Source: Bacteroidaceae bacterium | Lineage (GTDB): Bacteria; Bacteroidota; Bacteroidia; Bacteroidales; Bacteroidaceae | NCBI GenBank assembly: GCA_017647975.1 | Contig: JAGCJL010000035.1 | Coordinates: 1 to 33,616, forward strand | Direction: 5' to 3' | Length of the DNA: 33,616 nt | Part shown: positions 1-7,466 of the stretch, in pieces | Position numbering within the stretch: position 1 is the stretch's first letter | Layout: each line of letters begins with the position of its first letter | The notes under the pieces: model-generated | What the model was told of the DNA's origin: nothing | What the model saw: only the letters and a program-made list of their open reading frames with translations | Database searches by the model: none | Made by a program: the position numbers and the translations under genes

Positions 1-1
1 T

Positions 2-535
2 CACCTCACAGCACTCGACAATATCAGGCCGGGTATTGAATACCGCGAGGTTCATAAGTTGGTACTTACAGAAATTGCAAAGGGCATGATTGACCTTGGA
101 TTGATGAAGGGCGACCCAGTTGAGGCTACAATAAAGGGTGCTACATGTATGTTCATGCCTCATGGCCTTGGTCACATGATGGGACTCGATGTTCACGATA
201 TGGAGAACTTTGGTGAGGTATATGTTGGTTACGAGGAGGGACGCACAAAGAGCCCGCTGTTCGGTTGGAAGTCGCTACGTTTGGCCAAGGCTCTTGAACC
301 GGGATTCGTGTTTACCGTAGAACCGGGAATATATTTCATCCCCGACCTCATTGATAAGTGGCATGCCGAGAAACAATTTACCGATTTCATTTGCTATGAC
401 AAGCTTGACGCATGGAAAACCTTCGGTGGAATGCGTGGCGAGGAGGACTACTATGTATTTGAAGGCGGTGCTCGTCGTTTGGGTAAGTACAAGCCGATGT
501 CTCCCGAGGAGATTGAAGCCGAGCATAACAAATAA
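2..535 (+). CDS. Xaa-Pro aminopeptidase, M24 family (5' end outside window)
   Basis: Only the C-terminal ~177 residues are present; the frame is open from base 2, so the start lies upstream. This is the metal-binding half of a creatinase/aminopeptidase-P fold that removes N-terminal residues preceding proline, normally in the cytoplasm with two Mn or Co ions. Visible metal-site motifs are HGLGH followed by GLDVHD, then VEPGIYF (glutamate ligand), then a late glutamate in GEEDYYVFEGG, in the order expected for M24 peptidases. The insert between HGLGH and VEPG, containing GYEEGRTKSPLFGWKSLR, is longer than in minimal M24 enzymes and fits aminopeptidase P. The family is clear; the exact substrate is inferred. 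Confidence 0.9.
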   Translation, partial: HLTALDNIRPGIEYREVHKLVLTEIAKGMIDLGLMKGDPVEATIKGATCMFMPHGLGHMMGLDVHDMENFGEVYVGYEEGRTKSPLFGWKSLRLAKALEPGFVFTVEPGIYFIPDLIDKWHAEKQFTDFICYDKLDAWKTFGGMRGEEDYYVFEGGARRLGKYKPMSPEEIEAEHNK

Positions 536-715
536 ATGTGATAGTAGATTTGCAAGGGATTTTTTTAACTGAAAGTAAAAATAAAAAGATATAATGGAGA
601 TGTGAGCTTTAAAAGAAACAAGAATTCCATTATTTGAGTTTAAGCAAATAGAAATATACTATATTCGTAATATTAAGTAGGAAAAATAATTTGACAAAAG
701 AAAGTTTGTTGTTTT

Positions 716-923
716 AAGTCCGGAACAGAAATTCGCCAAAATTTTAAACCAAGGATTGAAACAATTTATCTTCATTCTGTTAATATGCAGGCAGTGTACA
801 TTTGTACACCGCCGTTGCGTATATTACGGCGTGGGAATATTGTTTCTTTATTGTTCATTTGGTTAAGGCGTTTGGCGATGCCTCTGTTTCATGGACGTAA
901 GACACAAGTCTCACGTCTTTTTT
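716..923 (+). ncRNA. Rod-shaped structured RNA, 6S-like candidate
   Basis: The 455-base gap between the peptidase and the BspA-type gene holds no convincing ORF but shows nested complementarity. 718-721 pairs with 893-896. 722-729 pairs with 883-890 (8 bp, one G-U). 733-740 pairs with 871-878 (8 bp). 758-765 pairs with 839-846 (8 bp). Between the last two helices is a large internal bubble (741-757 facing 847-870). The tip carries two small hairpins: 794-799 with 804-809, and 810-815 with 826-831. The 3' end is an intrinsic terminator. A long rod with a central bubble and a length near 200 nt is the general plan of 6S RNA, which binds RNA polymerase by mimicking open promoter DNA. The upstream promoter is weak: TTTG at 690-693 and AAAGTTTG at 701-708. 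The pairing is seen; the 6S identity is inference. Bases 536-715 show nothing else supportable. Confidence 0.6.
894..923 (+). terminator. Intrinsic terminator of the 6S-like RNA
   Basis: GACGT at 894-898 pairs with ACGTC at 913-917, and AGAC at 900-903 pairs with GTCT at 908-911 around the loop ACAA; A899 and C912 are mismatched. Six T residues follow at 918-923. The bases GGAC at 893-896 can instead pair with 718-721 at the 5' end of the RNA, so the terminator stem and the closing base of the rod compete. Confidence 0.8.
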
Positions 924-990
924 ATTGTATAACTTAAATAAACGGTGTGAGACTATACATGGATTATTTTTAATCTAAATATATAGTTCT

Positions 991-2364
991 ATGAAAAGAC
1001 ATTATTTAAGTATGCTGTTTACAACATTGTTGATACTTTGCAACATAGTTGTAAAAGCTCAGGAATTTGAAGCGAATGGAATATGTTACAAAATTACCGA
1101 TGCAACAAATAAAACAGTTGAGGTGGTTAGAGGTAACTATTCAGGGAGTTTAAAAATCCCTGCAACAGTTGCATATTCCGGTAAGAGTTACAATGTAACA
1201 GCTATTGGAAACAACGGTTTTAATAGTTGTGATATGATAACAGAAATTGAAATACCTAACAGTGTAACAACCATAGGAAATAATTCTTTTGTAATGTGTA
1301 CAGGACTTAAAAGTATTATAATTCCTAACATTGTTACAGAGATAGGAGAATATGCTTTCTATGGATGTTCAGAACTTGAATATATCAATTTACCTGAAAA
1401 TATTACAAAAATCAATGGTTATACATTTTATAATTGTTCAAAGCTTACCACTATTAAAATTCCAAAAAATGTTGTAAAAATTGGAAACAATGCATTCAGT
1501 GGTTGTACCAATCTAAAAGATGTCATAATTCCAGGGAGTGTAACTGCGATTGAATCAAATGCATTTAGTAAATGCTATAACATTACCAGCGTGACATCTC
1601 TTATTCCTGCCGAAAAAATATTTGAAATAGGTACAAATGTTTTTACCTCTACAAGCTATACATCATCATCGCTTTATGTCCCTTACGGGGCAAAAGATGT
1701 ATATTTAAATACGTCTGGTTGGAATTCCTTTAACAATATTATTGAGTTGGAGGGAGAAGTAGAAACTGTTACAGAGGTAACAATAAGTATAAATCAATAT
1801 GGTAGTGCTACATATTGTTCTCAATATGCTCTTGACTTTAGTAATGTTGCCGGTTTGAAGGCTTATACGGCAACGGGTTACAACACCGGTACGCAGGTGG
1901 TAACACTTACAAGAATACAGACAAGCAAAGAGGGTACAGGTCTGTTCCTTGTTGCCGAACCGGGTGAATACATTGTTCCGGTGATTGAGGCTTCAGAAGA
2001 TTATTCATTAAATATGCTTGTTGGTACATTGCGGAACACCGCTGTAAGCAGCAAAAGCAATGACGGTTATTACTTCAACTTTAAATATACTGTAATAGGT
2101 GAAAACCACCCCTCGTTCTATCCGTTTGAGGATGGTTCAATACTTAGTGCCAACAAGGCCTATCTACAACTGCCGGCATCATTATTTCCTGCAACAGCAT
2201 CAAAATCGGTTAGTGTACGTCTTGATGATGGAACAACGACAGAGATTTATGAGATGAACGATAAAGGAACTGACAGTAAAACAATTTATGACATGCAAGG
2301 CCGCATAGTAGAGAATGTTATAAAAGGTATTTATATAATTGACGGCAAAAAGGTAGTAAAGTAA
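991..2364 (+). CDS. BspA-type leucine-rich-repeat secreted protein
   Basis: 457 aa. Residues 1-23 form a signal peptide (basic start, hydrophobic core, VKA before QEF). About residues 60-235 contain roughly six LRR_5/BspA repeats of ~23 residues, with the pattern IGNNAFSGC-x-NLKDVIIP. About 255-400 is a β-rich module (SATYCSQYALDFSNVAG, GTGLFLVAEPGEY, ANKAYLQLPASLF) that recurs in Prevotella-like surface proteins. The last ~28 residues (IYDMQGRIV, then KGIYIIDGKKVVK) resemble a type IX secretion sorting tail. BspA-family repeats often bind host or matrix proteins; the ligand here is unknown. The 67 bases before the start, after the RNA terminator, contain no clear promoter or Shine-Dalgarno sequence. 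The gene is AT-richer than its neighbours, which fits an accessory surface gene. Confidence 0.85.
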   Translation: MKRHYLSMLFTTLLILCNIVVKAQEFEANGICYKITDATNKTVEVVRGNYSGSLKIPATVAYSGKSYNVTAIGNNGFNSCDMITEIEIPNSVTTIGNNSFVMCTGLKSIIIPNIVTEIGEYAFYGCSELEYINLPENITKINGYTFYNCSKLTTIKIPKNVVKIGNNAFSGCTNLKDVIIPGSVTAIESNAFSKCYNITSVTSLIPAEKIFEIGTNVFTSTSYTSSSLYVPYGAKDVYLNTSGWNSFNNIIELEGEVETVTEVTISINQYGSATYCSQYALDFSNVAGLKAYTATGYNTGTQVVTLTRIQTSKEGTGLFLVAEPGEYIVPVIEASEDYSLNMLVGTLRNTAVSSKSNDGYYFNFKYTVIGENHPSFYPFEDGSILSANKAYLQLPASLFPATASKSVSVRLDDGTTTEIYEMNDKGTDSKTIYDMQGRIVENVIKGIYIIDGKKVVK

Positions 2365-2382
2365 ACTAAAGGGATTAAGCTA

Positions 2383-2559
2383 ATGAAAAAGATATATTCA
2401 ACCCCACAAATCATTGAGATAGAACTGAACTCAGAGCCGTTGATGAATGTAACATCGGGTGAACAGGCCGGTGTTGGTGTTGGTGGTGGCAGTGCTGGGG
2501 ATAAAACCCCCGATCTCTCTGCCGGCAGACGAGGTACATGGGGAAATTTGTGGAAGTAA
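2383..2559 (+). CDS. Small 58-aa protein of the MKKxYxxPxI type
   Basis: An ATG 18 bases after the BspA-type stop opens a 58-codon frame ending in TAA. The protein begins MKKIYSTPQIIEIELNSEPL, continues MNVTSGEQ, has a glycine/valine-rich middle, and ends RRGTWGNLWK. From memory, very short Bacteroidales proteins with this layout (basic start with a Tyr-x-x-Pro motif, a hydrophobic strand, an LM-x-x-SG step, a Gly-rich stretch, then an RRG-x-W tail) are common beside secreted-protein genes. No function is established to my knowledge. It has no obvious signal peptide or membrane segment. Close spacing implies co-transcription with the BspA-type gene. Codon use and family-like ends argue that it is real. 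Confidence 0.65.
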   Translation: MKKIYSTPQIIEIELNSEPLMNVTSGEQAGVGVGGGSAGDKTPDLSAGRRGTWGNLWK

Positions 2560-2600
2560 GTAAGAGGAGGAACATAATACACCTTTATATTGTTCTCTAC

Positions 2601-2618
2601 GCCGAGATGCATCTCGGC
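2601..2618. repeat. Perfect 18-bp palindrome
   Basis: GCCGAGATGCATCTCGGC is fully self-complementary and directly abuts an A8 run that leads into the neighbouring terminator hairpin. As RNA on either strand it would fold into a 7-bp stem with a UGCA loop. It lies in the 3' region shared by two convergent transcription units. No T-run follows it in either direction, so it is not a standard terminator alone. It could be an RNA-stabilising hairpin or a protein site. Confidence 0.6.
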
Positions 2619-2653
2619 AAAAAAAACACCGTTAGCCGCAGCTAACGGTGTTT
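2619..2653 (-). terminator. Intrinsic terminator for the fabK-type gene
   Basis: A 13-bp perfect stem pairs 2624-2636 with 2641-2653 around the loop CGCA. Read on the minus strand the stem runs into eight T residues (the A-run 2619-2626), so it ends transcription coming from 3621 to 2677, 24 bases after that stop codon. On the plus strand only a short interrupted T-run follows, so termination of the BspA-type operon here would be weaker. Confidence 0.85.
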
Positions 2654-2676
2654 GTATAAATATATGTTATAAACAA

Positions 2677-3621
2677 TTAAAAAAGTCTCTCCACTCTTTC
2701 CTTTATAACTTTTTCTGCACCAAGAATGATATCTTCAACTATTGCTGCAGCTGGTTCAACCTGCTTTATAAGACCAGCACACTCACCAGCCATGTAGCTG
2801 CCGTCGATATCACCTTCCTGTACTGCTTTGCGTAGTGCACCGCCACCGAATGCAAGTATCTCCTCGGGTGTTACATTGGGGTCGGTTTCCATCTTGGCAA
2901 ATGTTCTTGAGAACGGCGTCTTTAGTGAACGTACCGGGTGGCCCGATGCTTTTCCTGTTACAATTGTTGAGATATCAGTTGCTTTTACAAGTTTGTCTTT
3001 GTAGTTATCGTGTGCATTGCACTCTGTTGCTGTTATGAAGCGTGTACCCACTTGTACGCCTTCGGCTCCAAGCATGAATGCCGCTGCGGCTCCTCGGCCG
3101 TCGCAGATACCTCCTGCTGCAATTACAGGGATTGTTACTGCATCAACAATCTGTGGGATAAGTGGCATGGTGTGTAGTTCTCCTACGTGTCCTCCCGATT
3201 CTGCACCTTCGGCAACAATGGCATCAACACCGGCAGCCTCCATCTTTACGGCATGGGCAACGCATGCTATTACGGGTATGACCTTTACGCCATTCTCTTT
3301 CCACATAGGAAGGTATTTTGCAGGAGAGCCGGCTCCTGTTGTCACAATCTTTACGCCCTCTTCAACAACCATTTCGGCAATTTCTGCCGCATTGGGTGCC
3401 TGTAGCATGATGTTTACACCGAAAGGCTTATCGGTCAATGTCTTGCACTTGCGTACCTCATTGCGTACAGCCTCGGTTCCGGCGTTGATTGCCGAGATTA
3501 GTCCCAAACCGCCTGCGTTTGAAACGGCTGCTGCAAGTTCTGCGTCGGCAACCCAGGCCATTCCTCCCTGAAAGATTGGATATTTTATTCCAAGAATATC
3601 ACAAATTCTACTTTTAATCAT
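2677..3621 (-). CDS. fabK: FabK-type enoyl-ACP reductase II / nitronate monooxygenase family
   Basis: 314 aa, a flavin-dependent TIM barrel. FabK reduces trans-2-enoyl-ACP in the last step of fatty-acid elongation with FMN and NAD(P)H. The N-terminus (IKYPIFQGGMAWVAD), the PFGVNIML strand, VTTGAGSPAKY, the catalytic-type histidine in EGAESGGHVGEL (H145), IPVIAAGGICDGRG and LGAEGVQVGTRF closely follow the pneumococcal FabK pattern as I remember it, including the spacing of that histidine. Related nitronate monooxygenases share the fold but usually lack this FabK-like N-terminus. The gene follows a small membrane-protein gene on the same strand and ends at its own terminator. No transfer signature is seen. 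Confidence 0.85.
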   Translation of the reverse strand: MIKSRICDILGIKYPIFQGGMAWVADAELAAAVSNAGGLGLISAINAGTEAVRNEVRKCKTLTDKPFGVNIMLQAPNAAEIAEMVVEEGVKIVTTGAGSPAKYLPMWKENGVKVIPVIACVAHAVKMEAAGVDAIVAEGAESGGHVGELHTMPLIPQIVDAVTIPVIAAGGICDGRGAAAAFMLGAEGVQVGTRFITATECNAHDNYKDKLVKATDISTIVTGKASGHPVRSLKTPFSRTFAKMETDPNVTPEEILAFGGGALRKAVQEGDIDGSYMAGECAGLIKQVEPAAAIVEDIILGAEKVIKERVERLF

Positions 3622-3660
3622 AATATGTGTGTTGTTAGGTTAATATTCCGAAAACGGCGG

Positions 3661-3694
3661 CAAGTTATAGAAAAAACCATTAACCCGCAACAAA
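3661..3694 (-). promoter_or_regulatory. Possible promoter of the fabK-type gene
   Basis: On the minus strand TTTG (3694-3691) is followed after 21 bases by TATAACTTG (3669-3661), a loose match to the Bacteroidota pattern TTTG-N(19-21)-TAnnTTTG. The fabK start is ~40 bases further on. The -7 match is imperfect. Confidence 0.35.
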
Positions 3695-3721
3695 GAATGG
3701 AAGATATTGAGAAATGTTTTT

Positions 3722-3937
3722 TCAATCGCCTACCCCCTCGAGGTGGCGAAAGCGATTGACAAAACGCAGACGTTTCTTACGTGTGTTTATGTTGGGGTGG
3801 TAGTTTCCCGCATATTTTCTTCTACTAAGTTTAATAAGTGCCTTTGCACCGAAGGAGATTACCAAGACGCCTCCTATTACTATCCATACAATCATAATTA
3901 TCGGTTGTTTTGGGGTTAATAATGAGGTATTTGCCAC
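3722..3937 (-). CDS. Small single-pass membrane protein, unknown function
   Basis: 71 aa starting at an ATG. Residues ~13-31 (IIMIVWIVIGGVLVISFGA) form one transmembrane helix. The tail is strongly basic (KLSRRKYAG, NTRKKRLRFVNRFRHLEG), giving a predicted N-out, C-in small protein. I do not recognise the family. It lies 100 bases upstream of the fabK-type gene on the same strand and is divergent from nrdD. On the minus strand TATCTTGC, just upstream of the start, is a weak -7-like element. The opposite-strand ORF here (3707-3919) has no coherent features, which favours this reading. Moderate confidence that it is a gene. Confidence 0.5.
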   Translation of the reverse strand: MANTSLLTPKQPIIMIVWIVIGGVLVISFGAKALIKLSRRKYAGNYHPNINTRKKRLRFVNRFRHLEGVGD

Positions 3938-4053
3938 GCTAACGCTTGCAAGATAGTGAAAAGTTTTATAACCCCCAATTATTTTAATAACTTTTACAAC
4001 AAGTTGTTAATGTTAAAATTTTCATCCTGTTGATATCTTTATTGTTTTTTCAT

Positions 4054-4083
4054 TTTGCCATTTAATTAGAATGATTATTTTTG
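4054..4083 (+). promoter_or_regulatory. nrdD promoter
   Basis: TTTG at 4054-4057 (-33) and TATTTTTG at 4076-4083 (-7, matching TAnnTTTG) are separated by 18 bases, so transcription should begin near 4090. This places the TTG at 4081 inside the promoter and decides for the ATG at 4117 as the nrdD start. Upstream, 3994-4010 holds a near-dyad (ACAAC, AA, GTTGT) centred about 75 bp before the -7 box, a possible operator. Confidence 0.7.
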
Positions 4084-4116
4084 CAATGCATTCATTTTTT
4101 TAAACTCCAAACCAAA

Positions 4117-6324
4117 ATGATTCAGACAGTTGTTAAGCGCGACGGACGTATTGTCGGCTTTAATGAAGAGAAAATTATTACAGCTATTCGTAAGGCGATG
4201 CTTCACACCGACAAGGGTGAGGATATGTCGCTTATTCACCAGATTGCCGACCACATCTCTTTCAGAGGTGATGCACAGATGACCGTAGAGGATATCCAGG
4301 ATATGGTTGAGATGGAGCTGATGAAGAGTAGTCGCAAGGATGTGGCTCAAAAGTACATCGCTTATCGTAACCAGCGTCGTATTGCTCGCAAGGCTAAGAC
4401 ACGCGATATTTTCCAGGAAATCATAAACATTCAGTCAAACGATGTGACTCGTGAGAATGCAAACATGAATGCCGACACTCCTGCCGGCATGATGATGAAG
4501 TTTGCCAGCGAGACAACAAAGCCTTTTGTTGATGACTTCTTGTTGAGCGAGGAGGTAATGGATGCCGTTCGACACAACTATCTGCATATACATGACAAGG
4601 ATTATTATCCTACCAAGAGCTTGACATGCTGTCAGCACCCTCTTGATAATATCCTTATCAATGGATTCAATGCCGGTCATGGCGAGTCACGTCCTGCAAA
4701 GCGTATTGAAACAGCAAGTATCATCGCTTGTATCTCTATGGAGACTGCACAGAATGAGATGCATGGTGGTCAGGCTATTCCGGCTTTTGACTTCTATCTC
4801 GCTCCTTATGTACGTACAAGCTTTATCGAGGAGGTAAAGAGTATTGAGAATCTTACCGGTGCCGACTATTCTCATTTGTATAACAAGAATATTGAGGATT
4901 ATATCCAGCAGCCACTTGATTTCTTGAGTGGTGATGAGCGTATCCTGCAACATGCCATAAACAAGACTGTTGCTCGAGTGCATCAGGCAATGGAGGCGTT
5001 TATACACAATATGAACACAATACATTCAAGGGGTGGAAATCAGGTTGTGTTCAGCTCTATCAATTATGGTACAGATACATCGGCCGAAGGTCGTTGCATC
5101 ATCCGCGAGTTGCTTAACAGTACCTATCGCGGTGTAGGTAACGGCGAGACAGCTATATTTCCTATACAGATATGGAAAAAGAAACGTGGTGTAAGTTACT
5201 TGCCCGGCGACAGAAACTATGACCTTTATCAGCTTGCATGTAAGGTTACAGCACGTCGTTTCTTCCCTAACTTCCTGAACCTTGACGCTACATTCAACCA
5301 GAGTGAGGAGTGGCGTGCCGACGATCCCAAGCGTTATATGCATGAGGTTGCTACTATGGGTTGTCGTACTCGTGTTTATGAGAATCGTTTTGGACCAAAG
5401 ACATCTGTTGGCCGTGGTAACCTCTCGTTCTCAACAATCAATATCGTGCGTTTGGCAATCGAGTGTATGGGTGTTGAGGATAAGGAACAGCGAATAGCTC
5501 TATTCTTTGCAAAGCTGGATAATCTGCTTGATATTACAGCACGTCAGTTGCATGAGCGTTTTGAATTCCAAAAGACTGCTTTTGCAAAGCAATTCCCATT
5601 GCTTATGTCATCGCTTTGGGTAGGTTGCGACAAAATAAAGCCAAACGAGACTATCGCTTCTGTCATCAATCAAGGTACATTGGGTATCGGTTTCATTGGT
5701 CTTGCCGAGTGTCTTGTTGCTCTTACAGGCAAACATCATGGTGAGGATGCCGAATCTCAAGAACTTGGTGTACGCATCGTGACATATATGCGTGACCGTG
5801 CCAATGGCTTTGCTGAGCAGTATCAGCATAACTACAGTATTTTGGCTACACCAGCCGAAGGTCTGTCGGGGCGTTTTACCCGTGGCGACCGCAAGCAGTT
5901 CGGTGTTCTTCCCGGCATTACTGATCGCGACTATTATACTAACAGTAATCACGTGCCTGTATATTACAAGTGTAGTGCACGCCACAAAGCCGAGATTGAG
6001 GCTCCTTATCATGCACTGACAGCCGGTGGTCACATCTTCTATGTTGAGATTGACGGTGATGCAACACATAACCCCGAAGCTATCATGCGTGTTGTTGATA
6101 TGATGGATGCATACAATATTGGTTATGGTTCGGTAAACCACAACCGTAACCGTTGCCTTGACTGTGGCTTTGAAAACTCCACAAAAGATTTGCAGGAGTG
6201 TCCCAAGTGTGGCAGCAAGAACCTTGACAAGTTACAGCGTATTACAGGTTATCTTGTAGGTACTACCGATCGTTGGAACAAGGCCAAGCTTTCGGAACTT
6301 AACGATCGTGTAATACACGAATAA
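4117..6324 (+). CDS. nrdD: Anaerobic ribonucleoside-triphosphate reductase
   Basis: 735 aa. A class III reductase converts NTPs to dNTPs without oxygen, using a glycyl radical formed by NrdG. Residues 1-~95 are an ATP-cone allosteric domain (VVKRDGRIVGFNEEKI). The middle is the ten-stranded barrel (HIHDKDYYPTKSLTCCQHPL; METAQNEMHGGQA). The C-terminus has a zinc site with C680, C683, C695 and C698, then RITGYLVG, where G711 is the expected radical glycine. Length is normal for the family. The TTG 36 bases upstream was rejected as the start because it overlaps the -7 element. nrdG begins 5 bases after the stop, so the two are almost certainly co-transcribed. Confidence 0.97.
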   Translation: MIQTVVKRDGRIVGFNEEKIITAIRKAMLHTDKGEDMSLIHQIADHISFRGDAQMTVEDIQDMVEMELMKSSRKDVAQKYIAYRNQRRIARKAKTRDIFQEIINIQSNDVTRENANMNADTPAGMMMKFASETTKPFVDDFLLSEEVMDAVRHNYLHIHDKDYYPTKSLTCCQHPLDNILINGFNAGHGESRPAKRIETASIIACISMETAQNEMHGGQAIPAFDFYLAPYVRTSFIEEVKSIENLTGADYSHLYNKNIEDYIQQPLDFLSGDERILQHAINKTVARVHQAMEAFIHNMNTIHSRGGNQVVFSSINYGTDTSAEGRCIIRELLNSTYRGVGNGETAIFPIQIWKKKRGVSYLPGDRNYDLYQLACKVTARRFFPNFLNLDATFNQSEEWRADDPKRYMHEVATMGCRTRVYENRFGPKTSVGRGNLSFSTINIVRLAIECMGVEDKEQRIALFFAKLDNLLDITARQLHERFEFQKTAFAKQFPLLMSSLWVGCDKIKPNETIASVINQGTLGIGFIGLAECLVALTGKHHGEDAESQELGVRIVTYMRDRANGFAEQYQHNYSILATPAEGLSGRFTRGDRKQFGVLPGITDRDYYTNSNHVPVYYKCSARHKAEIEAPYHALTAGGHIFYVEIDGDATHNPEAIMRVVDMMDAYNIGYGSVNHNRNRCLDCGFENSTKDLQECPKCGSKNLDKLQRITGYLVGTTDRWNKAKLSELNDRVIHE

Positions 6325-6329
6325 TAAAG

Positions 6330-6824
6330 ATGATAAAGTTATCCATACTGGAGATTGTGGAAGATACCACTGTTGACGGTCCGGGCTTCAGAACTACGGT
6401 CTATTGTGCCGGTTGTCCGAACAGATGTCCGGGATGCCACAATCCTCAGTCGTGGGATATAAACAACGGCACAGAGGTTGATATTGAGGATATTATAAAA
6501 AAGATCCTTGACGACCCCTTTGCCGATGTTACTTTTTCGGGTGGTGACCCCATGTTTCAGCCTGTTGGCTTTGCTGCTCTTGCCAAGGGAATCAAGCAGC
6601 GGAGCAATAAGAATATCTGGTGTTATACAGGGTGGCTGTTCGAGGAGTTGTTGAAAAATCCTCAACAAAAGGAACTGCTGGATTATATCGATGTTCTTGT
6701 TGATGGCAGGTACATCGACTCTCTCAAGGACGAGACACCGCGTTTTCGTGGTAGCAGTAACCAAAGAATCATTGATGTACAAGCCTCGCTGCAACAGGGG
6801 AAAACGGTTATAATGAATATATAA
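6330..6824 (+). CDS. nrdG: Anaerobic ribonucleotide reductase activating protein
   Basis: 164 aa radical-SAM enzyme that uses a 4Fe-4S cluster and S-adenosylmethionine to generate the glycyl radical on NrdD. The N-terminal stretch VDGPGFRTTVYCAGCPNRC contains the cluster motif C29-x3-C33-x2-C36, preceded by an extra cysteine C26. TFSGGDPMFQP is the SAM-binding GGE-like motif, here GGD. Length is slightly above the ~155 residues usual for NrdG. It directly follows nrdD (5-base gap) and precedes a nitroreductase gene by 6 bases, giving a three-gene run. Confidence 0.95.
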   Translation: MIKLSILEIVEDTTVDGPGFRTTVYCAGCPNRCPGCHNPQSWDINNGTEVDIEDIIKKILDDPFADVTFSGGDPMFQPVGFAALAKGIKQRSNKNIWCYTGWLFEELLKNPQQKELLDYIDVLVDGRYIDSLKDETPRFRGSSNQRIIDVQASLQQGKTVIMNI

Positions 6825-6830
6825 TATCTC

Positions 6831-7463
6831 ATGGCAGACAACTATCTTGAAAAGAAAATGGAACAATACCGGGGTGGTTCTGCCACTGTGGCAAAGCTGA
6901 AGAACTCCTTGGCAGGGTTGTTGCTTAAAAACAGGAGTACCCGTGGTTACGATTCTACATTCAAGGTACGTAAGGACCAGTTGCAGCGTATAGTTGCCGT
7001 AAATACCAAATTGGCTTCGGCACGTAATCGTCAGTTGTTGCGTTTCAAGTTGGTGACCGGTGAAGATGCCGGAATGGTATTGCCGCATATCTCAATGGGT
7101 GTTGGTTTGAGCGAACTCTCTTTGCCGTTGCCTGGCTGTGAACCCAATGCTTTTATCGTAGTATGCTCTGCCGAGGAACCGCGTAATAGTACATATATCG
7201 ATTTGGGTATTTCGGTACAGAGTATGTTGTTGCAGGCTGTTGAAATAGGTTTGAACGGTTTGTGCATAATGTCTTTTGATGCCGAGGCTATTACAAAGGA
7301 ACTGGCGTTGCCTTATAAGCCTCTTATGGTGGTGGCTATAGGTAAGGGTGCCGAGAAGATAGAACTTGTGGATATCCCGGCCGACGGGAATCATGGATAT
7401 TTTCGCAAGGATGGTGTGCATTATGTTCCCAAACTTACCGTTGATGAACTGATAATAGAGTGA
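6831..7463 (+). CDS. Nitroreductase-family flavoprotein
   Basis: 210 aa. The NRSTRGY motif at about residues 34-40 is the classical FMN-phosphate-binding R-x-S-x-R start of nitroreductases. DLGISVQSMLLQAVEIGLNGLCIMSFD matches the helix that packs against the flavin and forms the dimer, and LMVVAIGKG is the late strand typical of the family. Such enzymes reduce quinones, nitro compounds or flavins with NAD(P)H in the cytoplasm; the natural substrate cannot be told from sequence. It is last in the nrdDG run, so it is probably expressed under anaerobic growth. A decayed gene follows 3 bases after the stop. Confidence 0.85.
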   Translation: MADNYLEKKMEQYRGGSATVAKLKNSLAGLLLKNRSTRGYDSTFKVRKDQLQRIVAVNTKLASARNRQLLRFKLVTGEDAGMVLPHISMGVGLSELSLPLPGCEPNAFIVVCSAEEPRNSTYIDLGISVQSMLLQAVEIGLNGLCIMSFDAEAITKELALPYKPLMVVAIGKGAEKIELVDIPADGNHGYFRKDGVHYVPKLTVDELIIE

Positions 7464-7466
7464 TTT

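Noticed and set aside
3017-3571. 184-codon plus-strand ORF opposite the fabK-type gene
   Set aside because: Antisense shadow of a well-supported FabK-type gene.
3707-3919. Plus-strand 70-codon ORF
   Set aside because: It opposes the small membrane-protein ORF, shows no coherent hydrophobic or family pattern and begins within an AT-rich leader; the minus-strand reading is more protein-like.
4081-4116. TTG start adding 12 residues to NrdD
   Set aside because: The TTG is inside the -7 element TATTTTTG, so it would not be in the mRNA.
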